This document shows, one piece after another, positions 35,017 through 43,162 of a stretch of 64,000 nucleotides of DNA. This DNA comes from Bacteroides sp. (GTDB taxonomy: Bacteria; Bacteroidota; Bacteroidia; Bacteroidales; Muribaculaceae), in contig JAMPEM010000006.1 in NCBI GenBank assembly GCA_023665145.1, forward strand, positions 1-64,000, written 5' to 3'. The notes beneath the pieces are model-generated. The model was not told where the DNA came from. It saw only the letters and a list, made by a program, of their open reading frames with translations, and made no database searches. A program made the translations under genes and the position numbers. Numbering within the stretch: position 1 is the stretch's first letter; every line of letters begins with the position of its first letter.

Positions 35017-35538
35017 TCAAATAAAAAGATTAATGACAAAAACCACAAACCCGGCCATGATACCGGCTGCAATATCATCTGCCATCATCCCTATCCCCCC
35101 CGGGAGGTCTTCGAGTTTACGGATTCCCAAGGGCTTGTAGATATCGAAAAGTCTAAACAAGGCAAACGCCAATAATATCTCCCACCATGGAGAGGCCATC
35201 CCGCCGGCTGTAAGAGGAACTATGGGAAGCAATGCTATCCACTGTCCCACTGTCTCGTCAGCGCAAGCAACCACCGGATCCTTCCCCCAATATTTCTCTG
35301 CTTCGGTGCTTGCCCATGTCCCCGCCACACAATATATTATAATGGCCGAAAGGGTAACGGCAAACGTGGTCCAATATCCTGCCCATATATATAGCGGCAA
35401 CCATAAAATAATGGAAAGAAGAGCACCCCACGTTCCGGGAGCAACTGGAAGGAATCCCACTCCAAATGACGTGGCTATCAGTTTTGGAACGATAGGAAAT
35501 TTTTTGTCAGTAATCGGTATCGGTCTGCGAGATTTCAT
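35017..35538 (-). CDS. pgpA: Phosphatidylglycerophosphatase A-like phosphatase
   Basis: A 173-residue membrane protein with PgpA signatures: TSFGVGFLPVAPGTWGALL, ADETVGQWIAL (acidic residues of the active site), LFRLFDIYKPLGI and GGIGMMADDIAAG near the C-terminus. Four hydrophobic segments. Classical PgpA dephosphorylates phosphatidylglycerophosphate; in this operon it is a good candidate to convert phosphatidylinositol phosphate into phosphatidylinositol. It is 4 bases after the ATP-grasp gene and upstream of GtrA. Confidence 0.93.
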   Translation of the reverse strand: MKSRRPIPITDKKFPIVPKLIATSFGVGFLPVAPGTWGALLSIILWLPLYIWAGYWTTFAVTLSAIIIYCVAGTWASTEAEKYWGKDPVVACADETVGQWIALLPIVPLTAGGMASPWWEILLAFALFRLFDIYKPLGIRKLEDLPGGIGMMADDIAAGIMAGFVVFVINLFI

Positions 35539-35542
35539 CTCC

Positions 35543-36421
35543 TTATATTTTTTGGTCGTTTATGTATTTCTTTATCTTTTTGAGCAGATAAGATGCAATA
35601 ACCGGTGCAGCTTCTTTGCGACATGGAGCAAAGCTCGGCCAGTCGTTAAAATCAATTATTTGAAAACTTCCGTCACTGCTCACTATGCAGTCCCCGCCAT
35701 AAATATCTACATCGAGCACCTTACATGCCATTTCACAATATGACAGCAACGAAGCTTTATCAAATTTATACTCGGTCGGAGTGCCATTAATTGCATCAAA
35801 TCCATATTTCTCCCTATGCCCGTAAAAGGGATAGAAATAATAGAAGAACTTTCCATTCCTGACGCCGTAAAATTTCACCAAATCACCCTCAAGATGACGG
35901 TTGATGACAGCTCGTTTTATCCCCCTGTAGAAAAATTCATGCACTATCTCCTGTGCCTCCTCGAGGTGGCGGCAATACGCCACATCCTCACGATGAAGAG
36001 AATGAGATTCGCCTCGTTTCACCCAACACTGCCCAAACCCTTTCTCCTCAAGCAGAGGACGAATATTTTGGTCAGTATCCACAATAAGCGATTCCGGATA
36101 AGGAACACCGGCCGCAATAAGCATCCTGGTCATATATTCTCTTGTGCAATTGGCTATCCCATAACCGGAATTAATCACCAAAGCGCCCTCATCCTCAAGC
36201 TGTTGCAGCTTGATTATCGACGCTCTCTCTCTTGCCATATTCAGAATAATACGCTGCGGAATATCCTCATTCTGAAACTGTTCCTCACTATAGGTAGTCA
36301 CCGAACAACCACGCTTGCGCAGTTGCTCTAACACAAGATTGAAAATTGCAGCATCATTCCCAATATGATTGGGAGAAAACGCTCCGGCGCGCATCACACC
36401 GGCAATATTAATGTCTGTCAT
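35543..36421 (-). CDS. ATP-grasp protein heading the lipid operon
   Basis: A 292-residue soluble protein. The ATP-grasp pattern is visible: a Rossmann-like start (INIAGVMRAGAFSPNHIG), central helix with TRMLIAAGVPYPES, the strand CWVKRGESHSLH, EGDLVKFYGVRNGKFFYYFYP for the lysine/nucleotide site, and DIYGGDCIVSSDGSFQIIDFNDWP with the metal-binding acids and the asparagine. A related fold is used by inositol 1,3,4-trisphosphate 5/6-kinases, so a kinase on inositol or an inositol lipid is conceivable; a ligase is equally possible. The promoter lies 8 bases upstream, suggesting a leaderless mRNA. A later ATG at 36394 could be the start, but this would remove the first strand. Confidence 0.85.
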   Translation of the reverse strand: MTDINIAGVMRAGAFSPNHIGNDAAIFNLVLEQLRKRGCSVTTYSEEQFQNEDIPQRIILNMARERASIIKLQQLEDEGALVINSGYGIANCTREYMTRMLIAAGVPYPESLIVDTDQNIRPLLEEKGFGQCWVKRGESHSLHREDVAYCRHLEEAQEIVHEFFYRGIKRAVINRHLEGDLVKFYGVRNGKFFYYFYPFYGHREKYGFDAINGTPTEYKFDKASLLSYCEMACKVLDVDIYGGDCIVSSDGSFQIIDFNDWPSFAPCRKEAAPVIASYLLKKIKKYINDQKI

Positions 36422-36428
36422 CGGATTG

Positions 36429-36459
36429 CAAAATTACAATTTTCTTGACAAAGGAACAA
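36429..36459 (-). promoter_or_regulatory. Promoter of the lipid operon
   Basis: Minus-strand TTG (36459-36457), 20-base spacer, TAATTTTG (36436-36429). The transcript should start around 36421-36424, on or just before the ATG of the ATP-grasp gene. Confidence 0.82.
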
Positions 36460-36521
36460 ATATCTTCACATTTTTCCGCCCATTTCGATATTCTTCCCAT
36501 TTCTGTTTTTTTCTTTTTTGC

Positions 36522-36552
36522 TTGTATGAATGGAGTTTTATTGCTAATTTTG
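36522..36552 (+). promoter_or_regulatory. Promoter of the divIC-like gene
   Basis: TTG (36522-36524), 20-base spacer, TAATTTTG (36545-36552) on the plus strand, back to back with the lipid operon promoter. Leader of about 65 bases. Confidence 0.8.
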
Positions 36553-36625
36553 CACATAACTTGCTGTTTCTTTATCCTCATCAAACAATCTTGAGGGTAG
36601 CTAAACGCATACAATTAACATTTTT

Positions 36626-36934
36626 ATGGGAAAGAAACTCAAACATTTATCTCTATGGACACGACGCAAGTCGCACCTGCCGGTTTTCATAATCGGTGGC
36701 ATTATAGTCATAGTTCTCTTTCTCAACGAAGACGCTTCAATATCCCTCAACATGAAATATCAGCGACAAATCAACGATTTGACAGAACAAATCAAACTCA
36801 GTCGCGACTCGGCTGAATTCTATCGAACCAAAAGAGAAGCCATTATTGAGGGTAGAGAAGACCTTGAACGAATAGCCCGCGAACAATACAACATGCAACG
36901 TCCCACAGAAGACGTCTTCATCATAAACGATTGA
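36626..36934 (+). CDS. DivIC/FtsB-like septum formation initiator
   Basis: A 102-residue bitopic membrane protein: basic start, one transmembrane segment (residues ~18-32), then a coiled coil (QRQINDLTEQIKLSRDSAEFYRTKRE) and the short LERIAREQYNMQRPTEDVFII tail that in FtsB/DivIC binds FtsL and FtsQ/DivIB. It is likely to be a core divisome scaffold in the inner membrane. Followed by a membrane protein gene at 36940, 5 bases after its stop. Confidence 0.9.
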   Translation: MGKKLKHLSLWTRRKSHLPVFIIGGIIVIVLFLNEDASISLNMKYQRQINDLTEQIKLSRDSAEFYRTKREAIIEGREDLERIAREQYNMQRPTEDVFIIND

Positions 36935-36939
36935 AAGAA

Positions 36940-37407
36940 ATGTCGATAAAAAACAATAATACCGACTCAGGAAGTCAACGGAGCGAAGCTCAAACAACCT
37001 GTTTGCGCAACCGAATGGAGAATATAGCCGCCTTCGGTCTTATATTGGTATGTATAGCCCTGGCACTTCCGTTCGCAAGCACATTTGCTCCCCTGTGGAT
37101 GCAAATCGGGAAATGGACTCTTGTAAGCGGAACTGTCGTATATCTTGCTGCAAGAATAGCATATGCTCGGGACCCCAAAGAGTCCGACCGCATACGCAGA
37201 CTGCGCCGCATGGAGACCTGGGCGGGATTCGCATTTGCCGCCGGGGCTTTCTTCTGGTTTTGGAATGAAGCCCATCTGGGACCATACGCAGGTCCGCTTG
37301 CAGTGCTTCGCGATACTATTATGTTCTGTCTGGCCGGTGCTATGATTCAAATTATAGCATCATGGCTCATTGTATGGCGACGTAAAAAAGAACAATCATC
37401 AAAATGA
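36940..37407 (+). CDS. Small integral membrane protein of unknown function
   Basis: A 155-residue protein with four predicted transmembrane helices and charged loops (ARDPKESDRIRRLRRMETW). The start at ATG 36940 is preferred; a TTG at 36931 is also open but overlaps the divIC-like stop. No recognised family. Its stop overlaps the coaX start by 4 bases (ATGA), so it is coupled to it. Placement between a divisome gene and coaX is seen as part of a conserved Bacteroidales cluster, but I cannot assign a role. Confidence 0.8.
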   Translation: MSIKNNNTDSGSQRSEAQTTCLRNRMENIAAFGLILVCIALALPFASTFAPLWMQIGKWTLVSGTVVYLAARIAYARDPKESDRIRRLRRMETWAGFAFAAGAFFWFWNEAHLGPYAGPLAVLRDTIMFCLAGAMIQIIASWLIVWRRKKEQSSK

Positions 37408-38150
37408 ACGGAGTCATTACTATAGATCAGGGTAACACAAGAGTTAAAACAACTCTTATGATTGACGGCAAAATGGTAGAGGAACACATCACCGAATCAG
37501 CCATACCTGATGTAGTGCTTGGAATCATAGACAGACATGATGTGGAAGGCGCAATTTACAGCAGTGTTGCCGGAATGGATGTGCGCTATATCGAGTCGAT
37601 TCGACATCTTCTTGACGGGCGTGTAGAAGTTTTTACCCACACCTCCCCTCTTCCGATAAAGATTGCATACAAAACTCCCCATACTCTCGGGCTTGACCGC
37701 ATAGCCGCTGCCTGCGGTGCCGCTCATTTGCATAAAGGGGAATCCCTGCTTGTGGTTGACGCCGGAACATGTGTAACACTTGATGTACTCAGCGCTGACG
37801 CAACATTCATAGGTGGAAATATCACACCCGGTGTGCTTATGCGTTTCAAGTCACTGCATAACTTCACCGGTGCACTTCCTTTGGTAGCCTCTAAAGGAGA
37901 CACTCCATCCTTCGGATATGACACTGCTACAGCCATCAGAAGCGGTGTAATCAACGGAGTATTAGCTGAAATAGATTCGACTTTGGCACGTGCCAAACAA
38001 TTATACAACATCACCGGTATGGTCCTGTCGGGAGGCGATATATCCACTCTGGAACAAAACGTTAAAACAATATGTAAAAACCGGGGAATCAAGCTCCATG
38101 ACGAGCCACACCTGATACCGGCAGGTCTTGAACAAATATTTCGTTACTAA
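37404..38150 (+). CDS. coaX: Type III pantothenate kinase
   Basis: A 248-residue acetate-kinase-fold enzyme that phosphorylates pantothenate in coenzyme A synthesis. Motifs: VITIDQGNTRVKTTLM (phosphate 1), TPHTLGLDRIAAACGAAHL, LLVVDAGTCVTLDVL (phosphate 2), GGNITPGVLMRFKSLHNFTGALPLV and VLSGGDI. Length normal. Coupled to the preceding membrane protein gene (4-base overlap) and one base from the next start. Confidence 0.96.
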   Translation: MNGVITIDQGNTRVKTTLMIDGKMVEEHITESAIPDVVLGIIDRHDVEGAIYSSVAGMDVRYIESIRHLLDGRVEVFTHTSPLPIKIAYKTPHTLGLDRIAAACGAAHLHKGESLLVVDAGTCVTLDVLSADATFIGGNITPGVLMRFKSLHNFTGALPLVASKGDTPSFGYDTATAIRSGVINGVLAEIDSTLARAKQLYNITGMVLSGGDISTLEQNVKTICKNRGIKLHDEPHLIPAGLEQIFRY

Positions 38151-38151
38151 C

Positions 38152-39414
38152 ATGATTATAAAAAAACTATATCTGCTTGTAATAGCATACACAGTATGCT
38201 CCACCGCATACATGGCTGCACAGAATGTCACTACACCTTATTCCATGTACGGATATGGTATACTCAACGATTATGCCACATCCAAGCAACGCCAAATGGG
38301 GGGTGTCGGAGTTGCTATGCAGTCGGGACGTCAAATCAACGTTATGAACCCCGCCTCCTATGCTGACATGGACTCACTGACATTCCTTTTCGACATGGGA
38401 GCCGACCTCTCACTGATGTGGAGCAAAGAGGGTGCAGCCCGCGAACACTCCACAGGTGGCGGTCTTGACTACCTGACCATGAAATTCCCTATCTGCAAAT
38501 ACATGGGAGGATCAATCGGACTTCTCCCCTACTCCTCAGTAGGTTACGCATTTGGAAATGAGGTCAGACACGGCACAACGCAAAATCAAGGCTCCGGCGG
38601 TATCAATCAAGCCTATTTCGGGTTGGCCGGCACTTACGGAGGATTCTCTCTCGGTGCCAACATTTCATATTCTTTCGGTAATATCATCAACGATATTTAC
38701 GCTTATCCGGCAAGTCAGGGTCAATCACTCTTCGAACACGTGATGCATATCCGTGACTGGAATCTCCTACTAGGAGCCCAATACAACGCAAAGCTGAATA
38801 AACATGCCAACTTGACACTGGGATTCACCTTCTCGCCGAAGAAGAGTTTGCATGGTGACTCATACGCCTCGATACAAGAGTTGGTTCAAGAATCAAAAGC
38901 TGATACTCTTGGCATGATGAAACTCGGTGGACACTATTTCACACCTAACTGCTATGCTGCAGGTATAGCTTTCACATATTCAAGAGCATATCGTGTATCA
39001 GTAGAAGGAGATTTCTCTTATCAACAATGGTCAAAAGCTCCTTATGAACCCCTTCGCAACGATGCAGGGAAGGTGCTTTTCGACGGTATGGAATTCAATG
39101 ACCGAATCCGAGCTGCTCTCGGTGCGGAATACACCCCCCGTCTTCGCGGTAATTACGGACAAAGAATGACTTATCGTATTGGCGCTTATTATACACGTGA
39201 CTATCTGAAGATACGCAACAATGCAGTTAAGGAATACGGAGTCACATGCGGTTTAGGACTTCCCACCCCCGAAGGAAGAACGGAAATCAACCTCGGGTTT
39301 GAATGGAAACATCGTAACGCATACCCCGATAAGCTTTTGTCCGAAAATTATTTCAACATTACTCTTGGAATAAATTTCAACGAACTCTGGTTCTGGAAAC
39401 GGAAAATCAACTGA
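38152..39414 (+). CDS. Outer-membrane beta-barrel protein, FadL/PorV-like
   Basis: A 420-residue exported protein: signal peptide (MIIKKLYLLVIAYTVCSTAYMAAQ), then N-T-PYSMYGYGILNDYATSKQRQMGG, a start often seen in Bacteroidota outer-membrane transport proteins with a FadL-like fold. Many amphipathic strands end in aromatic residues and the C-terminus is FNELWFWKRKIN. Start set at ATG 38152, one base after coaX; a longer TTG start is unlikely. It may export or pass hydrophobic compounds, or be a scaffold; no specific assignment is possible. Confidence 0.82.
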   Translation: MIIKKLYLLVIAYTVCSTAYMAAQNVTTPYSMYGYGILNDYATSKQRQMGGVGVAMQSGRQINVMNPASYADMDSLTFLFDMGADLSLMWSKEGAAREHSTGGGLDYLTMKFPICKYMGGSIGLLPYSSVGYAFGNEVRHGTTQNQGSGGINQAYFGLAGTYGGFSLGANISYSFGNIINDIYAYPASQGQSLFEHVMHIRDWNLLLGAQYNAKLNKHANLTLGFTFSPKKSLHGDSYASIQELVQESKADTLGMMKLGGHYFTPNCYAAGIAFTYSRAYRVSVEGDFSYQQWSKAPYEPLRNDAGKVLFDGMEFNDRIRAALGAEYTPRLRGNYGQRMTYRIGAYYTRDYLKIRNNAVKEYGVTCGLGLPTPEGRTEINLGFEWKHRNAYPDKLLSENYFNITLGINFNELWFWKRKIN

Positions 39415-39469
39415 TTTCCGGATTCCGACCAAACACAGCAACAAAGACCTCATTTTCAACGTTTAGAAA

Positions 39470-40138
39470 TTGAAAGTATTGTCAAAACAAATACTAAATC
39501 CAAGACGTATTCTACCTCTTGTCGCAATGGCTCTCATCCTTATGATGGCTTGCAAAAACGAGAAGAAAGTCAGCGTTGCCTCTCAACTCAATCCCAAGAA
39601 GATGCCCACAATGGCTACAACAAATGTATCCACCCTTATCTCCGACTCCGGGATTATTCAATACAAGCTCGTCTCTCCCGCTTGGTATGTTTACAACGAA
39701 GTTGATACACCTTACTGGTATTTCCCTAAAGGTATTTATCTTCGCAAATACGATCGTTCCTTCAAAGTAATTTCTTCCGTCGCCGCTGATTCTGCAAGAT
39801 ACTTGTCGCTGCTGAAAATTTGGAAACTTGACGGACACGTTGAAATCCATAACGGCACTGATGAACTTTTTCTCACAAACCAATTATTTTGGGACGAACG
39901 GCGACACAAATTATACTCTGACTCGTTTATACATATAGAGACTGAAAGCCATATCCTCGAAGGGCGCGGATTTGTAAGTAACGAAAGACTCACACAATAC
40001 CGCATACTCAAGCCCACCGGAGTATTCCCCGTCAATCAGCAACAACTCGAGCCGGGAACTCCGGCTGAAGTGCCCACAACTTTACCTACACCCACGGAAG
40101 CCATCGACATCCCCGAACCTCCGAGGCAAGAAGAATAG
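39470..40138 (+). CDS. lptC: LPS export protein LptC
   Basis: A 222-residue bitopic inner-membrane protein that should connect the LptB2FG transporter to the periplasmic LptA bridge. It has a short basic start, a hydrophobic segment ending in ALILMMACKN (possible lipobox variant), and a periplasmic OstA-like beta-jellyroll with GIIQYKLVSPAWYVYN, ARYLSLLKIWKLDGHVEIHN, ELFLTNQLFWDERRHKLYSDSFIHIE and LEGRGFVSNERLTQYRILKPTG. TTG at 39470 is the likely start since an ATG inside the helix would remove the charged N-terminus. Proline-rich tail. Confidence 0.9.
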   Translation: MKVLSKQILNPRRILPLVAMALILMMACKNEKKVSVASQLNPKKMPTMATTNVSTLISDSGIIQYKLVSPAWYVYNEVDTPYWYFPKGIYLRKYDRSFKVISSVAADSARYLSLLKIWKLDGHVEIHNGTDELFLTNQLFWDERRHKLYSDSFIHIETESHILEGRGFVSNERLTQYRILKPTGVFPVNQQQLEPGTPAEVPTTLPTPTEAIDIPEPPRQEE

Positions 40139-40162
40139 CATTCATCTTAATCATTTTTTAAT

Positions 40163-41437
40163 ATGGATCCGGTAACCGCCATAACTATCACTATCATTGC
40201 AATACTTTTCTCCGGACTCTTCTCCGGAACTGAAATTGCTTATGTCCAATCCTCCAAGGTAAGAATGCAGATCGACGCATCCAAAGGAGGGATGGTCAAT
40301 AAAATAATAAACGGATTCTCGCGTCATGAGGAGATGTTCATTTCTACCCTTCTCGTAGGTAACAACATTGTTTTGGTAATATATGGTATCACCTTTTCCA
40401 TACTCATCAATCCTCTGCTGCAACGTTGGTTCCCAAGCGAAGCTCTCGTCTTGATTGCCAACACTCTTCTTTCCACCGGTCTGATACTTATTACCGGAGA
40501 ATTCCTTCCCAAGACAACTTTCCGCATCAATCCCCATTTCATGATGCGCTTCTGCGCCATACCAATCTTCCTTATTTACATTATCCTCTATCCAATATCC
40601 ATCCTCGTTTCTTTCATATCAAAAGGACTCATGGCTCTGTTCGGGATAAAAAACAATTCTTCCACGTCCTCACTTCTGACTATTGAACAACTCGACGACT
40701 ACCTCTCCCAATCCATCGACGAGACACCGGCAGACAAACCCGTAGAAAACGAACTTAAGATTTTCCGCAATGCTATAGATTTTAAGGATACTCAGATAGG
40801 CGAATGTATGATTCCACGCAACGAGATTGTCGCCGTCAATATTGACTCAACATCAAGAGAAGAACTTATTAAAACTTTTATTGCTACCGGATTATCAAAA
40901 ATAATTGTATATCACGAAGATATTGACCAACCACTCGGATACATACATATTTCCGAGCTTTTCAATCCCGACTCAGATTGGCAAAAACAAATAAGACCTC
41001 TTCTCTATACACCCGAAACCAAATTGGCCAACAAGATGATGCGCAAAATGATGGCTGAAAAAAGAAGCCTCGCTATCGTAGTCGACGAATTCGGCGGGAC
41101 AGCCGGACTCGTCACTCTCGAAGACCTTGTTGAAGAGATTTTTGGTGATATTGAAGACGAACATGACCAAAAGAAATCTCTCGCACGTAGACTCCCCGAC
41201 GGAACTTTCGAATTCAGCGGCCGAGCTGAAATCGAGAAAATTAACGAAGAATTTGACCTCGACATAAGAGAATCAGAGGAATATCACACTATTGCCGGAT
41301 ATATCCTTGAAAATCTTGAGGCTCTTCCTCAGCAAGGTGACACCTTTATAATCTCTAACCTCAAATTCACCGTCTTGCAAATGTCACAAACACGAATCGA
41401 GCTTGTAGCTGTCTCAATCGTAAATGATGACGAATAA
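40163..41437 (+). CDS. Membrane protein with CNNM, CBS and CorC domains
   Basis: A 424-residue protein of the hemolysin C/CorC family. Residues ~1-185 form the DUF21 (CNNM) membrane part with four helices (GLFSGTEIAYVQSSKVRMQ typical start); residues ~205-325 hold two CBS domains (CMIPRNEIVAVNID, IVVDEFGGTAGLVTLEDLVEEIFGDIEDE); residues ~345-424 the CorC_HlyC domain. Such proteins export magnesium or other divalent ions, or protect the membrane; in gliding relatives GldE belongs to this family. Located 24 bases after lptC. Confidence 0.93.
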   Translation: MDPVTAITITIIAILFSGLFSGTEIAYVQSSKVRMQIDASKGGMVNKIINGFSRHEEMFISTLLVGNNIVLVIYGITFSILINPLLQRWFPSEALVLIANTLLSTGLILITGEFLPKTTFRINPHFMMRFCAIPIFLIYIILYPISILVSFISKGLMALFGIKNNSSTSSLLTIEQLDDYLSQSIDETPADKPVENELKIFRNAIDFKDTQIGECMIPRNEIVAVNIDSTSREELIKTFIATGLSKIIVYHEDIDQPLGYIHISELFNPDSDWQKQIRPLLYTPETKLANKMMRKMMAEKRSLAIVVDEFGGTAGLVTLEDLVEEIFGDIEDEHDQKKSLARRLPDGTFEFSGRAEIEKINEEFDLDIRESEEYHTIAGYILENLEALPQQGDTFIISNLKFTVLQMSQTRIELVAVSIVNDDE

Positions 41438-41497
41438 CCTTTCATTATAGACATCATCAAATTTCCAATATTTTTTTATAAATTTATTTCAAAATCT

Positions 41498-41529
41498 TTT
41501 GCACATTCCAATAAAAAATTGTATTTTTG
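41498..41529 (+). promoter_or_regulatory. Promoter of the second ECF sigma gene
   Basis: TTTG (41498-41501), 20-base spacer, TATTTTTG (41522-41529); perfect geometry. The leader of the sigma gene is about 110 bases. Confidence 0.8.
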
Positions 41530-41646
41530 CGATGTCAATGAATTGCTCCGGCAATAATTGATATCAATAAGATAACTTAACACTATTGAGGCATTTAATC
41601 CTAATAAGACAAATGCCCACTATATCAATCAGATAACAAATAACTG

Positions 41647-42153
41647 ATGAACCAAAACACATCCTTCAAAGCATCCGTACTCGGCATGCAAGGAAATCTT
41701 CTTTCATTTGCGCTCAAACTGACGCTAAACAAAGACGAGGCTCAAGATCTTGTCCAGGACACTACGCTGAAAGCTCTTTACAATGAAGAAAAGTTTGTTG
41801 AAAACACTAACTTCAAAGGCTGGATGCTAACTATCATGCGTAACATCTTTATAAACAATTATCGTAAAGCTGCTCGCGAAAACACTACCATCGACAATTC
41901 CGAAGATCTTTACCATATCAATATCGCACATGACAATGGCGCTCACAGTCCGGAAGCCGCATTCGGTATTGATGAAATCTCACGTATAATTGCCGGATTT
42001 CCCGCTGATTTCCGCAATCCCTTCAATCTTCATGTAGCCGGGTACAAATACGAAGAAATTGCAAGCAAACTGAGTATGCCTCTTGGCACAGTCAAAAGTC
42101 GCATCTTTTTCACTCGAAAACGTCTGCGCGAAATCCTTAAAGACTATAGATAA
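41647..42153 (+). CDS. ECF-type RNA polymerase sigma factor (copy 2)
   Basis: A 168-residue sigma factor with region 2 (LLSFALKLTLNKDEAQDLVQDTTLKAL; NFKGWMLTIMRNIFINNYRK) and region 4 (NPFNLHVAGYKYEEIASKLSMPLGTVKSRIFFTRKRLREIL). It is equal in length to, and very similar throughout to, the factor at 21234, including the short linker with EDLYHINI. No anti-sigma gene is adjacent. It has a perfect housekeeping-type promoter, a 110-base leader and its own terminator, so it is a single-gene unit. Confidence 0.93.
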   Translation: MNQNTSFKASVLGMQGNLLSFALKLTLNKDEAQDLVQDTTLKALYNEEKFVENTNFKGWMLTIMRNIFINNYRKAARENTTIDNSEDLYHINIAHDNGAHSPEAAFGIDEISRIIAGFPADFRNPFNLHVAGYKYEEIASKLSMPLGTVKSRIFFTRKRLREILKDYR

Positions 42154-42178
42154 ACTTATATATTAACGAAAAGTTTAT

Positions 42179-42221
42179 AGCACCGGCTTGATTCCATTTC
42201 CACACAAGTCGGTGCTTTTAT
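42179..42221 (+). terminator. Terminator of the second ECF sigma gene
   Basis: 12-base arms (42179-42190 and 42205-42216, AGCACCGGCTTG with one mismatch) and a T-rich tail, 26 bases after the stop; it may also end the converging LRR gene at 42232. Confidence 0.8.
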
Positions 42222-42231
42222 TATCATACCC

Positions 42232-43086
42232 TTAATTCGAGACGATTTCCTTAAACAGGCTCCACCCATGCGCACTCCTATATTTCGATACACCACCTGA
42301 CGGAACTACCAATTCACACTGCTTATACATACCATCTTCATCCGGCTCAAATGGGAAACTACGACACTCGAATCGGGGTGGAACACTCCTCGGAATCTCC
42401 AATACCCGCAACGCTCTGCATCCGGAAAATATCAATTCACCCAACTCTGCCATCGCAGTTGACAACCTGCAAATGCGTAAAGATGTACACTCTGCGAAAG
42501 CATACGATTCCAGCGTTGTCAACTGCTCCGGCAATCTAACTTCCGACAAACTTCCACAGAAAGCGAAAACATTCATGCCAATATGACGTAATCCTGCCGG
42601 AAATTCCACTCCTTTCAAACTCACGCAATGAGCAAAGGCTGACCGATGTATCTTCCTTAATCCCGCCGGAAATTTTACAGACTCAAGCCGCACGCACCCT
42701 CTGCATAGAAAAGCCGGAATTTCAGTCATCCCGGTCGGTAATCCCAAAGTTCGCAATTCCTTGCAATCCATTAAAGCACCTTCTCCCAAACGAGTATTAT
42801 CCGTAAACGATAACGAATCAAGACTCTCGCATCCATAGAAGGCGTAATCCCCTACTATTAACGGTGATTTTCGCGGCTCTAAAATCACCCTGCGAAGATT
42901 CACACAACCCTCAAAGGCATATTGTCCGATACTTGTCACCGTAGCCGGAATCCTTACCACTGTCAATGTAGTATCATCCCGATACTCAGAACGCGCCACC
43001 TTTCTCGTACCGCTCGGCAAGTACAATTCCCGAGCCTCCGCAATCATCGAAAACATTATCATTACACACAATAAAATCCGGTGCAT
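42232..43086 (-). CDS. BspA-like leucine-rich repeat surface protein
   Basis: A 284-residue protein: signal peptide (MHRILLCVMIMFSMIAEA), then about eight LRR_5 repeats with the pattern IGxxAFxxCxxLxxVxLPxxLxxIxxxAF (for example SIGQYAFEGCVNLRRVILEP and LRHIGMNVFAFCGSLSEVRL). ATG at 43086 fits the signal peptide; a longer start at 43122 is less likely. BspA-like proteins of oral and gut Bacteroidales and Treponema bind host matrix proteins or mediate coaggregation. There is no obvious anchoring or T9SS tail; the C-terminus is an ordinary strand. Confidence 0.88.
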   Translation of the reverse strand: MHRILLCVMIMFSMIAEARELYLPSGTRKVARSEYRDDTTLTVVRIPATVTSIGQYAFEGCVNLRRVILEPRKSPLIVGDYAFYGCESLDSLSFTDNTRLGEGALMDCKELRTLGLPTGMTEIPAFLCRGCVRLESVKFPAGLRKIHRSAFAHCVSLKGVEFPAGLRHIGMNVFAFCGSLSEVRLPEQLTTLESYAFAECTSLRICRLSTAMAELGELIFSGCRALRVLEIPRSVPPRFECRSFPFEPDEDGMYKQCELVVPSGGVSKYRSAHGWSLFKEIVSN

Positions 43087-43162
43087 ATTCAAAATTTTTT
43101 CGCAAAGATATGAAAAATTCATGGATATTAACTAACTTTGCATAAATAAGCACTTATTTTTA

